From Deltaproteobacteria bacterium (lineage in GTDB: Bacteria > Desulfobacterota > JAFDED01): DNA of 64,000 nt. Positions 7,939 to 15,417 of the stretch are shown one piece after another. The position numbers and the translations under genes are program-made. Each line of letters opens with the position of its first letter. Within the stretch, counting starts at the first letter, position 1. The stretch lies in the NCBI GenBank assembly GCA_019310535.1, contig JAFDED010000009.1, positions 1-64,000 on the forward strand, written 5' to 3'. Under the pieces are notes generated by a model, which did no database searches, had not been told where the DNA came from, and saw only the letters and a program-made list of their open reading frames with translations.

Positions 7939-7967
7939 TGTCTAACATGGGTTCACGTTTTTGTCAA
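7939..7967 (-). promoter_or_regulatory. Putative sigma70 promoter for oxidoreductase operon 1
   Basis: On the minus strand a consensus -35 TTGACA (complement of 7962-7967) stands 17 bases from TAGACA (complement of 7939-7944), a weak -10. It would give a leader of about 105 bases containing the terminator-like hairpin. Confidence 0.45.
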
Positions 7968-8014
7968 GTATTTTATACACGGGTGTCACCCCAAAATTTC
8001 CAGGGGAAAAAGGG

Positions 8015-8281
8015 GTAATTGTGACTCCGGGGGATCACCTCCCGCTCCGGGCTGTGCAGCAGCAAGAGGTCATGGCGAAACGCCAGGTGCTGTTGCTGCG
8101 TCTATCATCAGGATTGCCCGGATATTCCTCCTGCAGGCCGGCGGAACAAGGACTTTGCGCGGACAGCCTCCTGTCGCTTCGCGACCCGGACGACAAGTCG
8201 TCCGGGCCACCCTCCCTTTTCCAAAAGTCTCTCCAGAATTCCTTTTTTACGTACTGATGAATGCAAGGGATTAACATTCAA
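8015..8281 (+). repeat. Dispersed intergenic repeat family A, full copy
   Basis: A non-coding block built from hairpins. A stem GCAGCAGCA ... TGTTGCTGC encloses about 27 bases (near 8056-8099), then comes the small hairpin GTCGC-TTC-GCGAC, then CCCGGACGAC-AA-GTCGTCCGGG (about 8195-8216), then a conserved tail GTCTCTCCAGAATTC. Positions 8049-8281 match 58799-59041 over nearly the whole length, and shorter pieces recur at 14393-14424, 34444-34522, 50934-51030 and 58300-58340. The opening GTAATTGTGACTCCGGGGGA is shared with 50934. Short open frames through it give the same peptide (LRDPDDKSSGPP) only because the DNA is repeated. Confidence 0.8.
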
Positions 8282-8355
8282 GGCATTTTTGATAAATTTG
8301 TGTGGATTATGGGGCAAAGTCCTGTTTTATACACCATTATTGCCATGCGGTAATT

Positions 8356-8721
8356 TTATCCTTTTGTCGCAAGAAGATGGGCGAGTTCATCAACCAGCAT
8401 GGCCAATTGTAATTGCTGCTGTCCCTGTTGCTGGCCGATATCCATACAATCGAGGTAAAGGCGGGCCGCATCCAGGATGGACCGAGCTCTCCGCGGCGCC
8501 ACACTTTTTGCTCGAATGCCCGTAATAGCAGTATTGAGCTGCGACTTGATCTCCTGGAGATTTGACCACTCCTCTACTGATACAGGGTCCACCTGCCACG
8601 TGCGGCCTCTCTTCTGTCCCCTAATTTCACCGCTTTCCAGCAATTTCTTTAATTGGAGACGAGAGAGCTTCAAATACCGAGAAGCTTGCGCAAAATTGAG
8701 AAACTCGTGATTCAGCACCAA
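8356..8721 (-). CDS. Helix-turn-helix (excisionase/MerR-like) DNA-binding protein
   Basis: A 121-residue protein. Residues about 6-50 form an HTH_17-type domain: LNFAQASRYLKLSRLQLKKLL followed by the wing GEIRGQKRGRTWQVDPVSVEEW, as in excisionase-like DNA-binding proteins. The C-terminal 65 residues are helical and glutamine-rich (GQQQGQQQLQLAM) and may dimerise. No ATG begins the frame: TTG at 8721 or GTG at 8718 must be used, with TGAGGA about nine bases upstream. It is flanked by repeat copies on both sides and starts 24 bases after the end of a family B repeat. Its target is unknown; it could control the neighbouring oxidoreductase operon. Confidence 0.72.
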   Translation of the reverse strand: MVLNHEFLNFAQASRYLKLSRLQLKKLLESGEIRGQKRGRTWQVDPVSVEEWSNLQEIKSQLNTAITGIRAKSVAPRRARSILDAARLYLDCMDIGQQQGQQQLQLAMLVDELAHLLATKG

Positions 8722-8745
8722 GATCCGCTTCCTCAGTGGTTACGT

Positions 8746-8966
8746 GGAAAATGTCTCATGACTGTGACATGGGCTGTGTCCAAAATACCATTGAATTACT
8801 GTCCCTTCGCCCCGCTTGCGGGAAAGATAGGGGCGCATCGCGATGCGCCCCTACAAAATCTCCCCTCCCCTCCACCCGTTCCCCCCTGAAATGGAAAGGT
8901 GCGGGCGTTGAAGTTCCGTAAGCCATCACCATTTTCATGCTCCGCGGGTGCAGCCCCTGCATGACA
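8746..8966 (-). repeat. Composite intergenic repeat (modules C + spacer + B)
   Basis: Read on the minus strand it starts with module C (hairpin around GGGGCTGCACCCGCGGA, 8931-8964), continues with GAACGGGTGG(A)GGGGAGGGGA and the perfect hairpin GGGGCGCATC-GCGATGCGCCCC, then CCCGCAAGCGGG, then module B (AATTCAATGGTATTTTGGAC ... CACAGTCATGAGACATTTTCC). The same order recurs at 50741-50922 and, with a changed middle, at 60478-60717; module B alone is at 39173-39248. The strong internal hairpins and conservation of B suggest a structured RNA or a small non-autonomous mobile element. Confidence 0.8.
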
Positions 8967-9254
8967 ATTACGTATGACGACTATTCGTGCAACATCCATA
9001 ATAAACGACCCAAAAAACCGCGTTCCGTATCTATCTCTATCATATGAGACAACTATTTTATATCATTTTTATATCATTGCGTTGAATGCAAGTCAATATA
9101 ATTGCGCAATCAAACCGCACTCAGATCTGAATAAAAGTGTCAATATTAAACCTCAATATATAGAAACCATAAGGGGATCACCGTTATTATCTGGCCTTAT
9201 CAATGGCTTGCCGGATAGAAGGGTCAGGGAATCCTTTCCGCCTCCATATTTTTC
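8967..9254. other. AT-rich gene-free stretch before cysC
   Basis: This is AT-rich sequence with scattered stops in all frames and base composition unlike the coding regions on either side. I see no gene or RNA in it. Its right end contains the cysC promoter and palindrome, listed separately. Confidence 0.5.
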
Positions 9255-9302
9255 TTGACAAAGAGATTGGATTCCAATTAGAGTCTTATAAGACTCTAAT
9301 TG
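9255..9302 (+). promoter_or_regulatory. cysC promoter overlapped by a perfect 28-bp palindrome
   Basis: A consensus -35 TTGACA (9255-9260) is followed 18 bases later by TAGAGT (9279-9284, four of six matches to TATAAT). The -10 lies inside a perfect palindrome at 9275-9302, whose left arm is CAATTAGAGTCTTA and right arm its exact complement. The position over the -10 fits a repressor operator. The A/T centre and AGAGTC arms recall the GACTC-N4-GAGTC sites before the Rrf2 gene near 47.0 kb, but spacing differs (six versus four central bases). Confidence 0.65.
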
Positions 9303-9338
9303 TATGACTGAAAATTTTACATTTCGAGGTGTTGCGCA

Positions 9339-9953
9339 ATGGAACAGAAAGGATTTACACTTTGGTTCACGGGGCTGCCAGGCTCGGGCAAGACTACCGT
9401 GTCCCAATTGGTGGCTCATGAACTCCGCCAGCGCGGTCTCCGCCTGGAGGTGCTGGACGGAGATGTGGTGAGGACAAACCTGAGCAAGGGGCTGGGTTTC
9501 AGCAAGGAAGACAGGGACATCAACATCAAGCGCATAGGCTTCGTCTGCAAGCTACTGACGCGCAACGGGATAGTGGCCATCGCGGCGGCCGTATCCCCAT
9601 ACGAGGAAATCCGCCAGCACAACCGCCGCGAGATTCAAGATTACTTCGAGGTCTTCTGCAAATGCCCCCTGGAGGTCCTCATAGAGCGAGACCCCAAAGG
9701 GATGTACAAAAAGGCCATTGCAGGAGAGATCCCTAACTTCACAGGAATTTCCGATCCTTACGAGGAGCCCGCCCAACCGGAGCTGATCCTGCACACGGAC
9801 AGGGAGAAACCGGAGGAAAGCGCCGCCCGGGTGCTCCGACGGCTTGCTGAACTGGCCTACCTACCGCACCGATATGAAAAAAAGGATGCAGAAACAAGCC
9901 AGCGGGACGAGGAAATAATCCGCCGGAGACTTGAGGACCTGGGATACGTATGA
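9339..9953 (+). CDS. cysC: Adenylyl-sulfate kinase
   Basis: A 204-residue APS kinase, phosphorylating adenosine 5'-phosphosulfate to PAPS with ATP. The P-loop [14 protein letters not shown] is at residues 10-23, [20 protein letters not shown] is the APS-binding segment, and the conserved serine region is [31 protein letters not shown] is also typical. The C-terminal 50 residues after the core are charged and longer than in short CysC proteins. GAGGTG lies eight bases before the ATG. No ATP sulfurylase or PAPS reductase is nearby, so it stands as a single-gene unit behind its own promoter, possibly serving sulfation or assimilation. Confidence 0.95.
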   Translation: MEQKGFTLWFTGLPGSGKTTVSQLVAHELRQRGLRLEVLDGDVVRTNLSKGLGFSKEDRDINIKRIGFVCKLLTRNGIVAIAAAVSPYEEIRQHNRREIQDYFEVFCKCPLEVLIERDPKGMYKKAIAGEIPNFTGISDPYEEPAQPELILHTDREKPEESAARVLRRLAELAYLPHRYEKKDAETSQRDEEIIRRRLEDLGYV

Positions 9954-10093
9954 GGAGCATCCCCGGCTTGTTTGCCCCCTATGGGCCGCTCAAAAATCTT
10001 CGACAGTTTCAAAACCGTTCAGATAAAAGAGGGAAAGTCATCTAACGCATTTTGCATGAGAAAGGTCCAATAAATTTTAACGCTCCTGGAGGG

Positions 10094-10762
10094 TTAGTAG
10101 GCCGCACCTGGAGATGTATGGTGGGTACTGCCCGCCCTGCGGGATTGAACAGCAGAGAGGTGAATTGCACTTCGTTTAAAACGGCTCAACATCTTAAACA
10201 GGCGCGTGGATTCCTGTGAGGCCCAATCCCGGGGACCCCTGGCTGCTCCCAGGAATTTCCCGTCTTGACCGATGATATAAGTTACAGGAATGGAAAAGGC
10301 GCCGTATTTACGCTGCACATCTCCCTTGAAATCAAGCAGGACTTCGAAAGTGAGCTCATATTTATTTACGAACTTCCGGACTTTCTCTCTGCTCTCCTTC
10401 AGGTTCACAGCCAGCATGATGAAATCACGTCCCTTCATGTTCTTGTGGAGCTTCTCCATGGAGGGCATTTCGAACCGACAAGGCGGGCACCACGTGGCCC
10501 AGAAATTCAAAAAGACCACCTTCCCTCGCAGGGATTTCAACGATATCGGTTTGCCTTTAAGACTGGGCAGCGTGAAATCTTTCGCCTCTACATTCCTTCT
10601 GTTAACCGGAGGCTCCACGATGCCGAGAACGGAAAAGAGTCGTCGATAATCTTCCCTGGCATGCGTGATGGCGGGCAACAAAAGGGTAATAGCGGCCCAT
10701 CCCACGATGTATAAAACGGTGTTGAACCGCGGTCTCCATTCTGGCCGAACTTTTATTCCCAT
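10094..10762 (-). CDS. TlpA/ResA-like membrane-anchored thioredoxin
   Basis: A 222-residue protein with one N-terminal membrane segment (VLYIVGWAAITLLLPAI) followed by a periplasmic thioredoxin fold of the AhpC/TSA-Redoxin type: FTLPSLKGKPISLKSLRGKV, FLNFWATWCPPCRFEMPSM with the CPPC redox pair, then YGAFSIPVTYIIGQDG with the cis-proline. Such proteins reduce disulfides in cytochrome c maturation or other envelope proteins. About 25 residues at the C-terminus (after SRFKRS) are unlike the family and may be an unstructured tail. It is not in an obvious operon; the next gene on this strand starts at 11462. Confidence 0.88.
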   Translation of the reverse strand: MGIKVRPEWRPRFNTVLYIVGWAAITLLLPAITHAREDYRRLFSVLGIVEPPVNRRNVEAKDFTLPSLKGKPISLKSLRGKVVFLNFWATWCPPCRFEMPSMEKLHKNMKGRDFIMLAVNLKESREKVRKFVNKYELTFEVLLDFKGDVQRKYGAFSIPVTYIIGQDGKFLGAARGPRDWASQESTRLFKMLSRFKRSAIHLSAVQSRRAGSTHHTSPGAAY

Positions 10763-11018
10763 ACTCCACCGAAATCTATCTCATTCAAGCCTGCATCTTT
10801 GTCAGATGGATTTTTGCGATGTTGAATCACTTCCAGCAAATGTCTGCATATATGACGGCAATCCTTAATGTCATACTAACTCAGCGTAATGGATTGCGTT
10901 ACGAAACAGAGATTCTCGAATAATTCAAGTTTGCCCAGAGATGTTTTCGTATCCTCCTTTGCCCTTGCCGAGTCGCGGCAGGCGCGGGCTACCCCCTGTG
11001 GAAGAACGAGAGTACCGG

Positions 11019-11462
11019 TCAGTCTCCGCGAGCGTCCCCGGCGCTCGCCGGGGGCATAACCAGGGCTTCGCCGGTGAGTATGGTTTCACCTCTCTGATTG
11101 ATGCAGACGGTTTCCAGACGGACGCGGTTTTTTTCCTCGATCCGTTCCAACACCCTCAGGCGCAGGGTTATTTCGTCGCCGATAAAAACAGGCTTGAGGA
11201 ACTTGAGGGTCTGGGACAGATAGATAGTGCCCGCGCCCGGGAAACTGGTTCCCAACACTCCGGAGAGAATGCCGGCCTGGAGCATTCCATGTGCAACCCG
11301 GGTTTTGAAGATCGTCTCTTTGGCGTAATCCTCATCCATATGTATGGGATTATAGTCGCCGGTGGCCCGGGCAAAACGCTCGATCATCTCCGCGGCGATG
11401 ATGACACTGCTTTCATGAGTCTGATCGAGGTGTAACTGGTCTATAGTCAGCCCTTTCTCCAT
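11019..11462 (-). CDS. MaoC-like (R)-specific enoyl-CoA hydratase
   Basis: A 147-residue hot-dog fold hydratase of the PhaJ/MaoC type. The catalytic Asp-His segment is clear: FARATGDYNPIHMDEDYA, with GDYNPIH the active loop, followed by VAHGMLQAGILSGVLG. The beta strands IYLSQTLKFLKPVFIGDEITLRLRV complete the fold. It would hydrate trans-2-enoyl-CoA to (R)-3-hydroxyacyl-CoA. The last eight residues are Ala/Gly/Asp-rich. It is monocistronic here, divergent from the AOR operon, and lies within reach of the CoA-transferase and oxidoreductase genes. Confidence 0.9.
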   Translation of the reverse strand: MEKGLTIDQLHLDQTHESSVIIAAEMIERFARATGDYNPIHMDEDYAKETIFKTRVAHGMLQAGILSGVLGTSFPGAGTIYLSQTLKFLKPVFIGDEITLRLRVLERIEEKNRVRLETVCINQRGETILTGEALVMPPASAGDARGD

Positions 11463-11537
11463 GGCATTCCCCGTGATGAATTCTGTTTATTATTATTTCT
11501 CGCGATCTTTGCTTGTCAACAAAAAAATGGGCTGAAC

Positions 11538-11566
11538 TTGACACTCTTTGTATGCCGTGATAGTTT
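11538..11566 (+). promoter_or_regulatory. Putative promoter of the AOR operon
   Basis: TTGACA at 11538-11543 is followed after 17 bases by TAGTTT (11561-11566, weak -10), about 48 bases before the ferredoxin ATG. I looked for a molybdenum/tungsten-cofactor riboswitch in this leader and the room is too small for one. Confidence 0.45.
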
Positions 11567-11613
11567 AAAATTGTTTATTTCGGAGCGGGTATTTTATCAT
11601 CAGGGAGGCTCAG

Positions 11614-11955
11614 ATGGCGGGAAGACTTGCGTACGACTTGATCAAATGTACCGGATGCAGGGTCTGCGAGCTTGTTTGCTCCATGCACCACGAGGGAAAA
11701 TTTGAGCCCGAAAAAGCCAGGGTGAAAGTGGTGCGGGTGGGGATGCCGGAAATTCCGGTTCCTGTGCTCCAGAAAAATTGTGATTACTGCAAGGGGGACC
11801 CTACCTGCGTCAAATACTGCGCATACGGGGTTATCTCATACAGTGAGGACAATCCTAAAGAACAACGGGGCATGGACGATGCCCAGGCATGCAAGATTGC
11901 GGAGGATTGGCTTAAAGGAGTGATGGAATCGAGAACGGGAGTCTGGAAGGATTGA
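11614..11955 (+). CDS. AOR-associated [4Fe-4S] ferredoxin-like protein
   Basis: A 113-residue electron carrier starting MAGRLAYDLIKCTGCRVCEL. The cysteine pattern CTGCRVCELVC, then NCDYCKGDPTCVKYC, matches the HycB/AOR-linked Fe-S proteins with up to two clusters. The second cluster motif appears incomplete within the short C-terminal half, so one or two clusters are possible. GGGAGG lies 5 bases before the ATG. It is followed with a four-base overlap (TTGA) by the MoaD-like gene and then AOR, so it probably accepts electrons from the tungsten enzyme. Confidence 0.88.
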   Translation: MAGRLAYDLIKCTGCRVCELVCSMHHEGKFEPEKARVKVVRVGMPEIPVPVLQKNCDYCKGDPTCVKYCAYGVISYSEDNPKEQRGMDDAQACKIAEDWLKGVMESRTGVWKD

Positions 11956-12266
11956 GCATCGATCCGGTAGAGGAGAGAGAAGCACATGTTACAGTGCGAA
12001 CCTTTGCTACGCTCCGGGATGCATTGGGCCGCGATGAATTCACCCTGACCGTTAAAGGGCGAAAAACTCTTCACGACGTGCTCCTTCAATTGGAGGAGGT
12101 GTACGGCGAACCCGTGAAGGCCCAGTTGAGGGATGGAGTCAGCGGTGAGTTCGTCCCTTTCCTGGTCATGCTCAACAGTCAGACCGTTCCCATAAGCCGC
12201 AGATGCGAAGTGTACGTGAAGGATGGCGACAGGGTCACCATCCTGCTCCCCATTGATGGAGGGTAA
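11952..12266 (+). CDS. MoaD/ThiS-family small sulfur carrier protein
   Basis: A beta-grasp protein of up to 104 residues ending in the diagnostic Gly-Gly (LPIDGG). VTVRTFATLRDALGRDEF and the VYVKDGDRVTILLP strand are typical of MoaD. Such proteins supply sulfur to the pterin dithiolene, here likely for the tungstopterin of AOR next door. The start is uncertain. TTG at 11952 overlaps the stop of the ferredoxin gene and has GGAG/GGAAGG upstream; a GTG at 11994 would shorten it by 14 residues and begin right at the conserved strand. MoaD-like genes beside AOR are common in anaerobes. Confidence 0.9.
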   Translation: MSIDPVEEREAHVTVRTFATLRDALGRDEFTLTVKGRKTLHDVLLQLEEVYGEPVKAQLRDGVSGEFVPFLVMLNSQTVPISRRCEVYVKDGDRVTILLPIDGG

Positions 12267-12273
12267 GACGAAT

Positions 12274-14142
12274 ATGGGCACAACAAATTTTCCTTACGGC
12301 AGTTATGCAGGGTTTCTCCTGCGGGTTAACCTGAACACCGAACAAATAGAAAGGGAACCGGTGTCGCCCGATCTGGCCAGAGAATTCATCGGATCTCTCG
12401 GGATGGCCGCCAGATTATTTTACAGGGAGGTTCCGGCGCGCACCGATCCGTTCACGGAGAAAAACAAGCTCATGATCATGGCCGGGCCCCTGGTGGGGAC
12501 CCATATACCGGCCGCGTCGCGGGTGGGGGTGTTTTCAAGGAGTCCGCTGACCGAAACCTTCTTTTACAGCCATGCTGGAGGGCATTTCGGCCCTGAGATG
12601 AAATACGCCGGCATCGACGGGATCGTGCTGGAAGGAAAGGCGCCTCATCCCGTATATCTCTGGATCAACGACGAGCGGGTGGAGGTCCGGCCCGCGCGCC
12701 ATCTGTGGGGGAAGCGATGCAGCGAGACCATTCACGCCATACGTGAGGAGGTGGGCGATGATCGGGCCGAGGTGGCCGTCATTGGACCTTCCGGCGAGAG
12801 CCTGAGCCGCCTGGCCTGCGTGATTTTCGGGGTTCGCGCCGCGGGACGCGGTGGTCTGGGGGCGGTCATGGGGGCAAAGAACGTCAAAGCGGTGGCCGTG
12901 CGCGGCCGGGGGGCAGTCGAGGTGCCGGACATGGCCCGATTCCGGGAAGTAATAGATGGGATTTACGAGAAAATACGCGCCAACCCCGCGCTCTCCAAGG
13001 TCGTCCCCAAATACGGGACACCGGGACTGGTGATGGCGAATAACACCCTGGGCGTCCTGGGAACCCGCAACTGGCAGCAGGAGGTATTCGAGGAGGCACA
13101 GGGCATCAATGCCGATGCCATGGTGGAACGAATCAAGGCACGCAACAAAGCCTGCTTTGCCTGTCCGGTCGGCTGCAGCACATATTCCGTGATCCGGGAG
13201 GGAAAGTATAAGGGCACGGTTGAGGAGGGACCGGAATACGAGAACCTGTTTTCCATGGGCTCCATGTGCTGTATTTCCTCCGTCGATGCAGTCTCCCACG
13301 CGGAATGGCTGTGCGACGAGTACGGCATGGATGCCATCGAGGCCGGTGTGTGCGTGGCGTTTGCCATGGAGGCATACGAAAAAGGCATCCTGGGCCCCGG
13401 GGACACGGGCGGGCTGGAATTGCGCTTCGGCAATGAGGACGCCATGGTTCAGGTGATCAACATGATCGCCCGCAGGGAGGGATTGGGCGACGTCCTGGCG
13501 GAAGGCGTCCGGCGGGCCGCTCAGAAGATAGGCAAGGGGTCGGAAGCCTTTGCCATGCACAACAAGGGCCTTGCCGTGGCCGGCCATTCGGCCCGGGGCA
13601 TGCCGGGCCTTGCCCTGGGGTACGCCACCGGCCCGCGCGGAGGCAGCCATCACGACGGGCGGCCCAGTGGTGAGCGGCTCGGCCTGCTGGAGCGCAACAC
13701 CATTGAGGGAAAAGCTGCTTACACTGCGAAAATCAACGACCTCATGGTCTTCACCGATGCTTTGGGTCTCTGCCACATCCTGGAAGGAATCTGGGGACCT
13801 CTGGAAATCACGCCTGTCAGCGTGGAATGCCTCAATGCGGCCACGGGAATGAACATGAGCCTGGAGGAGGCCCGGCGTGCCGCCGACCGCATCTGGAACC
13901 AGATACGGGCCATTATGGTCCTCGACGGGCACAGCCGCCGGACAGACCGACTCCCGCGGCGTTTCATGGAGGAACCCATTCCCGAAGGACCATCGGCGGG
14001 AATGCACATCACCGACGATCAGCTCAACCGTATGCTGGACGAGTACTACGCGTATCGCGGCTGGAACGACAACGGGATTCCCACCAGGGAGCGGCTGGAG
14101 CGGCTGGGTCTGGCCGACGCGGCGGCGGACCTTCACAAATGA
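12274..14142 (+). CDS. Tungsten-dependent aldehyde:ferredoxin oxidoreductase
   Basis: A 622-residue AOR-family enzyme oxidising aldehydes to acids with ferredoxin as acceptor. Visible landmarks are the N-terminal pterin-binding segment (IMAGPLVGTHIPAASRVGVF), GAVMGAKNVKAVAVRG, the first cluster cysteines NKACFACPVGCSTY (C-x2-C-x3-C), YENLFSMGSMC, the second pterin segment HSARGMPGLALGYATGPRGG, and the last cluster cysteine in FTDALGLCHILEG. ATG at 12274 is chosen because GGAGGG lies upstream; a longer in-frame start at 12223 falls inside the MoaD gene. It closes a three-gene operon with ferredoxin and sulfur carrier. The physiological aldehyde is unknown. A 545-codon antisense frame covers it but is a composition artefact. 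Confidence 0.95.
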   Translation: MGTTNFPYGSYAGFLLRVNLNTEQIEREPVSPDLAREFIGSLGMAARLFYREVPARTDPFTEKNKLMIMAGPLVGTHIPAASRVGVFSRSPLTETFFYSHAGGHFGPEMKYAGIDGIVLEGKAPHPVYLWINDERVEVRPARHLWGKRCSETIHAIREEVGDDRAEVAVIGPSGESLSRLACVIFGVRAAGRGGLGAVMGAKNVKAVAVRGRGAVEVPDMARFREVIDGIYEKIRANPALSKVVPKYGTPGLVMANNTLGVLGTRNWQQEVFEEAQGINADAMVERIKARNKACFACPVGCSTYSVIREGKYKGTVEEGPEYENLFSMGSMCCISSVDAVSHAEWLCDEYGMDAIEAGVCVAFAMEAYEKGILGPGDTGGLELRFGNEDAMVQVINMIARREGLGDVLAEGVRRAAQKIGKGSEAFAMHNKGLAVAGHSARGMPGLALGYATGPRGGSHHDGRPSGERLGLLERNTIEGKAAYTAKINDLMVFTDALGLCHILEGIWGPLEITPVSVECLNAATGMNMSLEEARRAADRIWNQIRAIMVLDGHSRRTDRLPRRFMEEPIPEGPSAGMHITDDQLNRMLDEYYAYRGWNDNGIPTRERLERLGLADAAADLHK

Positions 14143-14754
14143 CGGCAAACGAGTTGGGTGGACATGAGCCACAGGAACCGAGGATGAACATCAAAAATAT
14201 AATGCAGGCTTACCCGCGTTAATCATATTTTCCTGTTTTGTAAAATTTATAAATGGGAAATAGACTTATCAACTTAGTGCAGAGAACTGTTTACTAATTA
14301 CTTCGCTGTTAAATCCTTTTCATATAGATATATTGGACTGAAACCAGTGATTCAAGAGTATTGAGACGTATACACTACCATGATATCCATGGGGCGGCCC
14401 GGACGACAAGTTGTCCGGGCCGCCACTAACACCGATCTCCACCGTTGTTAACATCGAAGGGCTGAAAGCGAACCATCGAAAACGTACTATCGGACATTGC
14501 CCACCCATCTCATTATTGATTTTTTCCTTATTTCTTGCAAATCGGAAATCCGATGATGTAGCGCTATTTATAATTAGTGTTTATCCGGAAACCCCACTTT
14601 TTCTTTTTTTCATGTGAGGAGAGAAGGGTTCTATTATAAAATAAGTTAATGATATCACTAGCCATATTATCCATCTTCAATTTTTTAAAGAGTTGAGAAT
14701 AAATTTTTGTAGTTTCCGGATGGACACTAATTAACAACAGACCGGGGAGACATC
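14143..14754. other. AT-rich gene-free stretch with repeat remnants
   Basis: This 612-base stretch between AOR and the second oxidoreductase operon is AT-rich and has no supported gene. It contains a repeat module TTGGACTGAAACCAGTGATTC (near 14333) also found near 34444, and the palindrome at 14393-14424. Somewhere between 14640 and 14755 there must be a promoter for the next operon, but I see no convincing -35/-10 pair. Confidence 0.5.
14393..14424. repeat. Family A palindrome
   Basis: A 32-bp palindrome with perfect 12-bp arms GGCGGCCCGGAC / GTCCGGGCCGCC around GACAAGTT. It is the core hairpin of family A, also present at about 8195, 34495, 58307 and 58936. Confidence 0.8.
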
Positions 14755-15315
14755 GTGATCGAGATTTGCTTTCACGGTCGGGGAGGACAGGGGGCCGTAG
14801 GAGCGTCCAAGATTCTGGCCTCCGCCCTCTTTAACGAGGGGAAGCAGGTACTGGCCTTTCCCGCCTTCGGGGCCGAGCGCCGTGGAGCTCCCGTCAAGGC
14901 TTTTCTGCGGGTATCGGACCGGGAGATCAGGCGCCGCTCCATGATATATCGGCCTGATGTGGCCATAATCCTGGATGCCACGCTCCTTCAGGATGTGGAG
15001 GCCGGCCGGGAGGTCAAGGAGGGGGGCTGGGTGGTGGTCAATACGCCCGATCCCCCTGAATCCCTGCGCTGGCTGGGCAAATATCGGCTGGCCACGGTGG
15101 ATGCCGACTCAATCGCCGAGCGCCTGGGATTGGGTTCCAGGGCCATGCCGCACGTCAATACCGCTATGCTGGGGGCCTCAGCACGCGCCACGGGATTGAT
15201 TTCCATGGAGCCTCTGGCCCGTTCCATTCGCGAAAACATCTCGTCCAGGGCCGATGAGAACGTGCAAGGCGCTCTGGAAGCTTACGAGAAACTTCGAACA
15301 TACTCAGTTCAGTAA
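14755..15315 (+). CDS. 2-oxoacid:ferredoxin oxidoreductase, gamma subunit (operon 2)
   Basis: A 186-residue gamma chain that begins with GTG ([21 protein letters not shown]), preceded by GGGGAGA. FGAERRGAPVKAF and the late HVNTAMLGASARATG match the family and the paralogue at 7270-7827. It is the first gene of operon 2, where the order is gamma, flavoprotein-delta fusion, alpha, beta. The gap to the next gene is about 100 bases, whereas the following junctions overlap. Confidence 0.93.
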   Translation: MIEICFHGRGGQGAVGASKILASALFNEGKQVLAFPAFGAERRGAPVKAFLRVSDREIRRRSMIYRPDVAIILDATLLQDVEAGREVKEGGWVVVNTPDPPESLRWLGKYRLATVDADSIAERLGLGSRAMPHVNTAMLGASARATGLISMEPLARSIRENISSRADENVQGALEAYEKLRTYSVQ

Positions 15316-15417
15316 AAGATTTCCGATCGGATAACAGAAAAGGTTGCGGGTTTTTTCTTTATGCGCAACGCGCAACTTACACGGCACACACCCTGTTATG
15401 CTGCCACAATTATAAAA

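Noticed and set aside
8160-8260. Short frames with the peptide LRDPDDKSSGPP (also near 34480 and 58930)
   Set aside because: The shared peptide comes from the family A DNA repeat; frames have no ribosome site and the DNA, not the protein, is conserved.
11463-11613. Molybdenum/tungsten-cofactor riboswitch before the AOR operon
   Set aside because: The leader after the promoter is only about 45 bases and shows no matching stems.
12535-14172. 545-codon open frame on the minus strand across AOR
   Set aside because: It is wholly antisense to a well-supported AOR gene, has no family likeness, and is rich in His/Arg/Pro as expected from the complement of GC-rich coding DNA.
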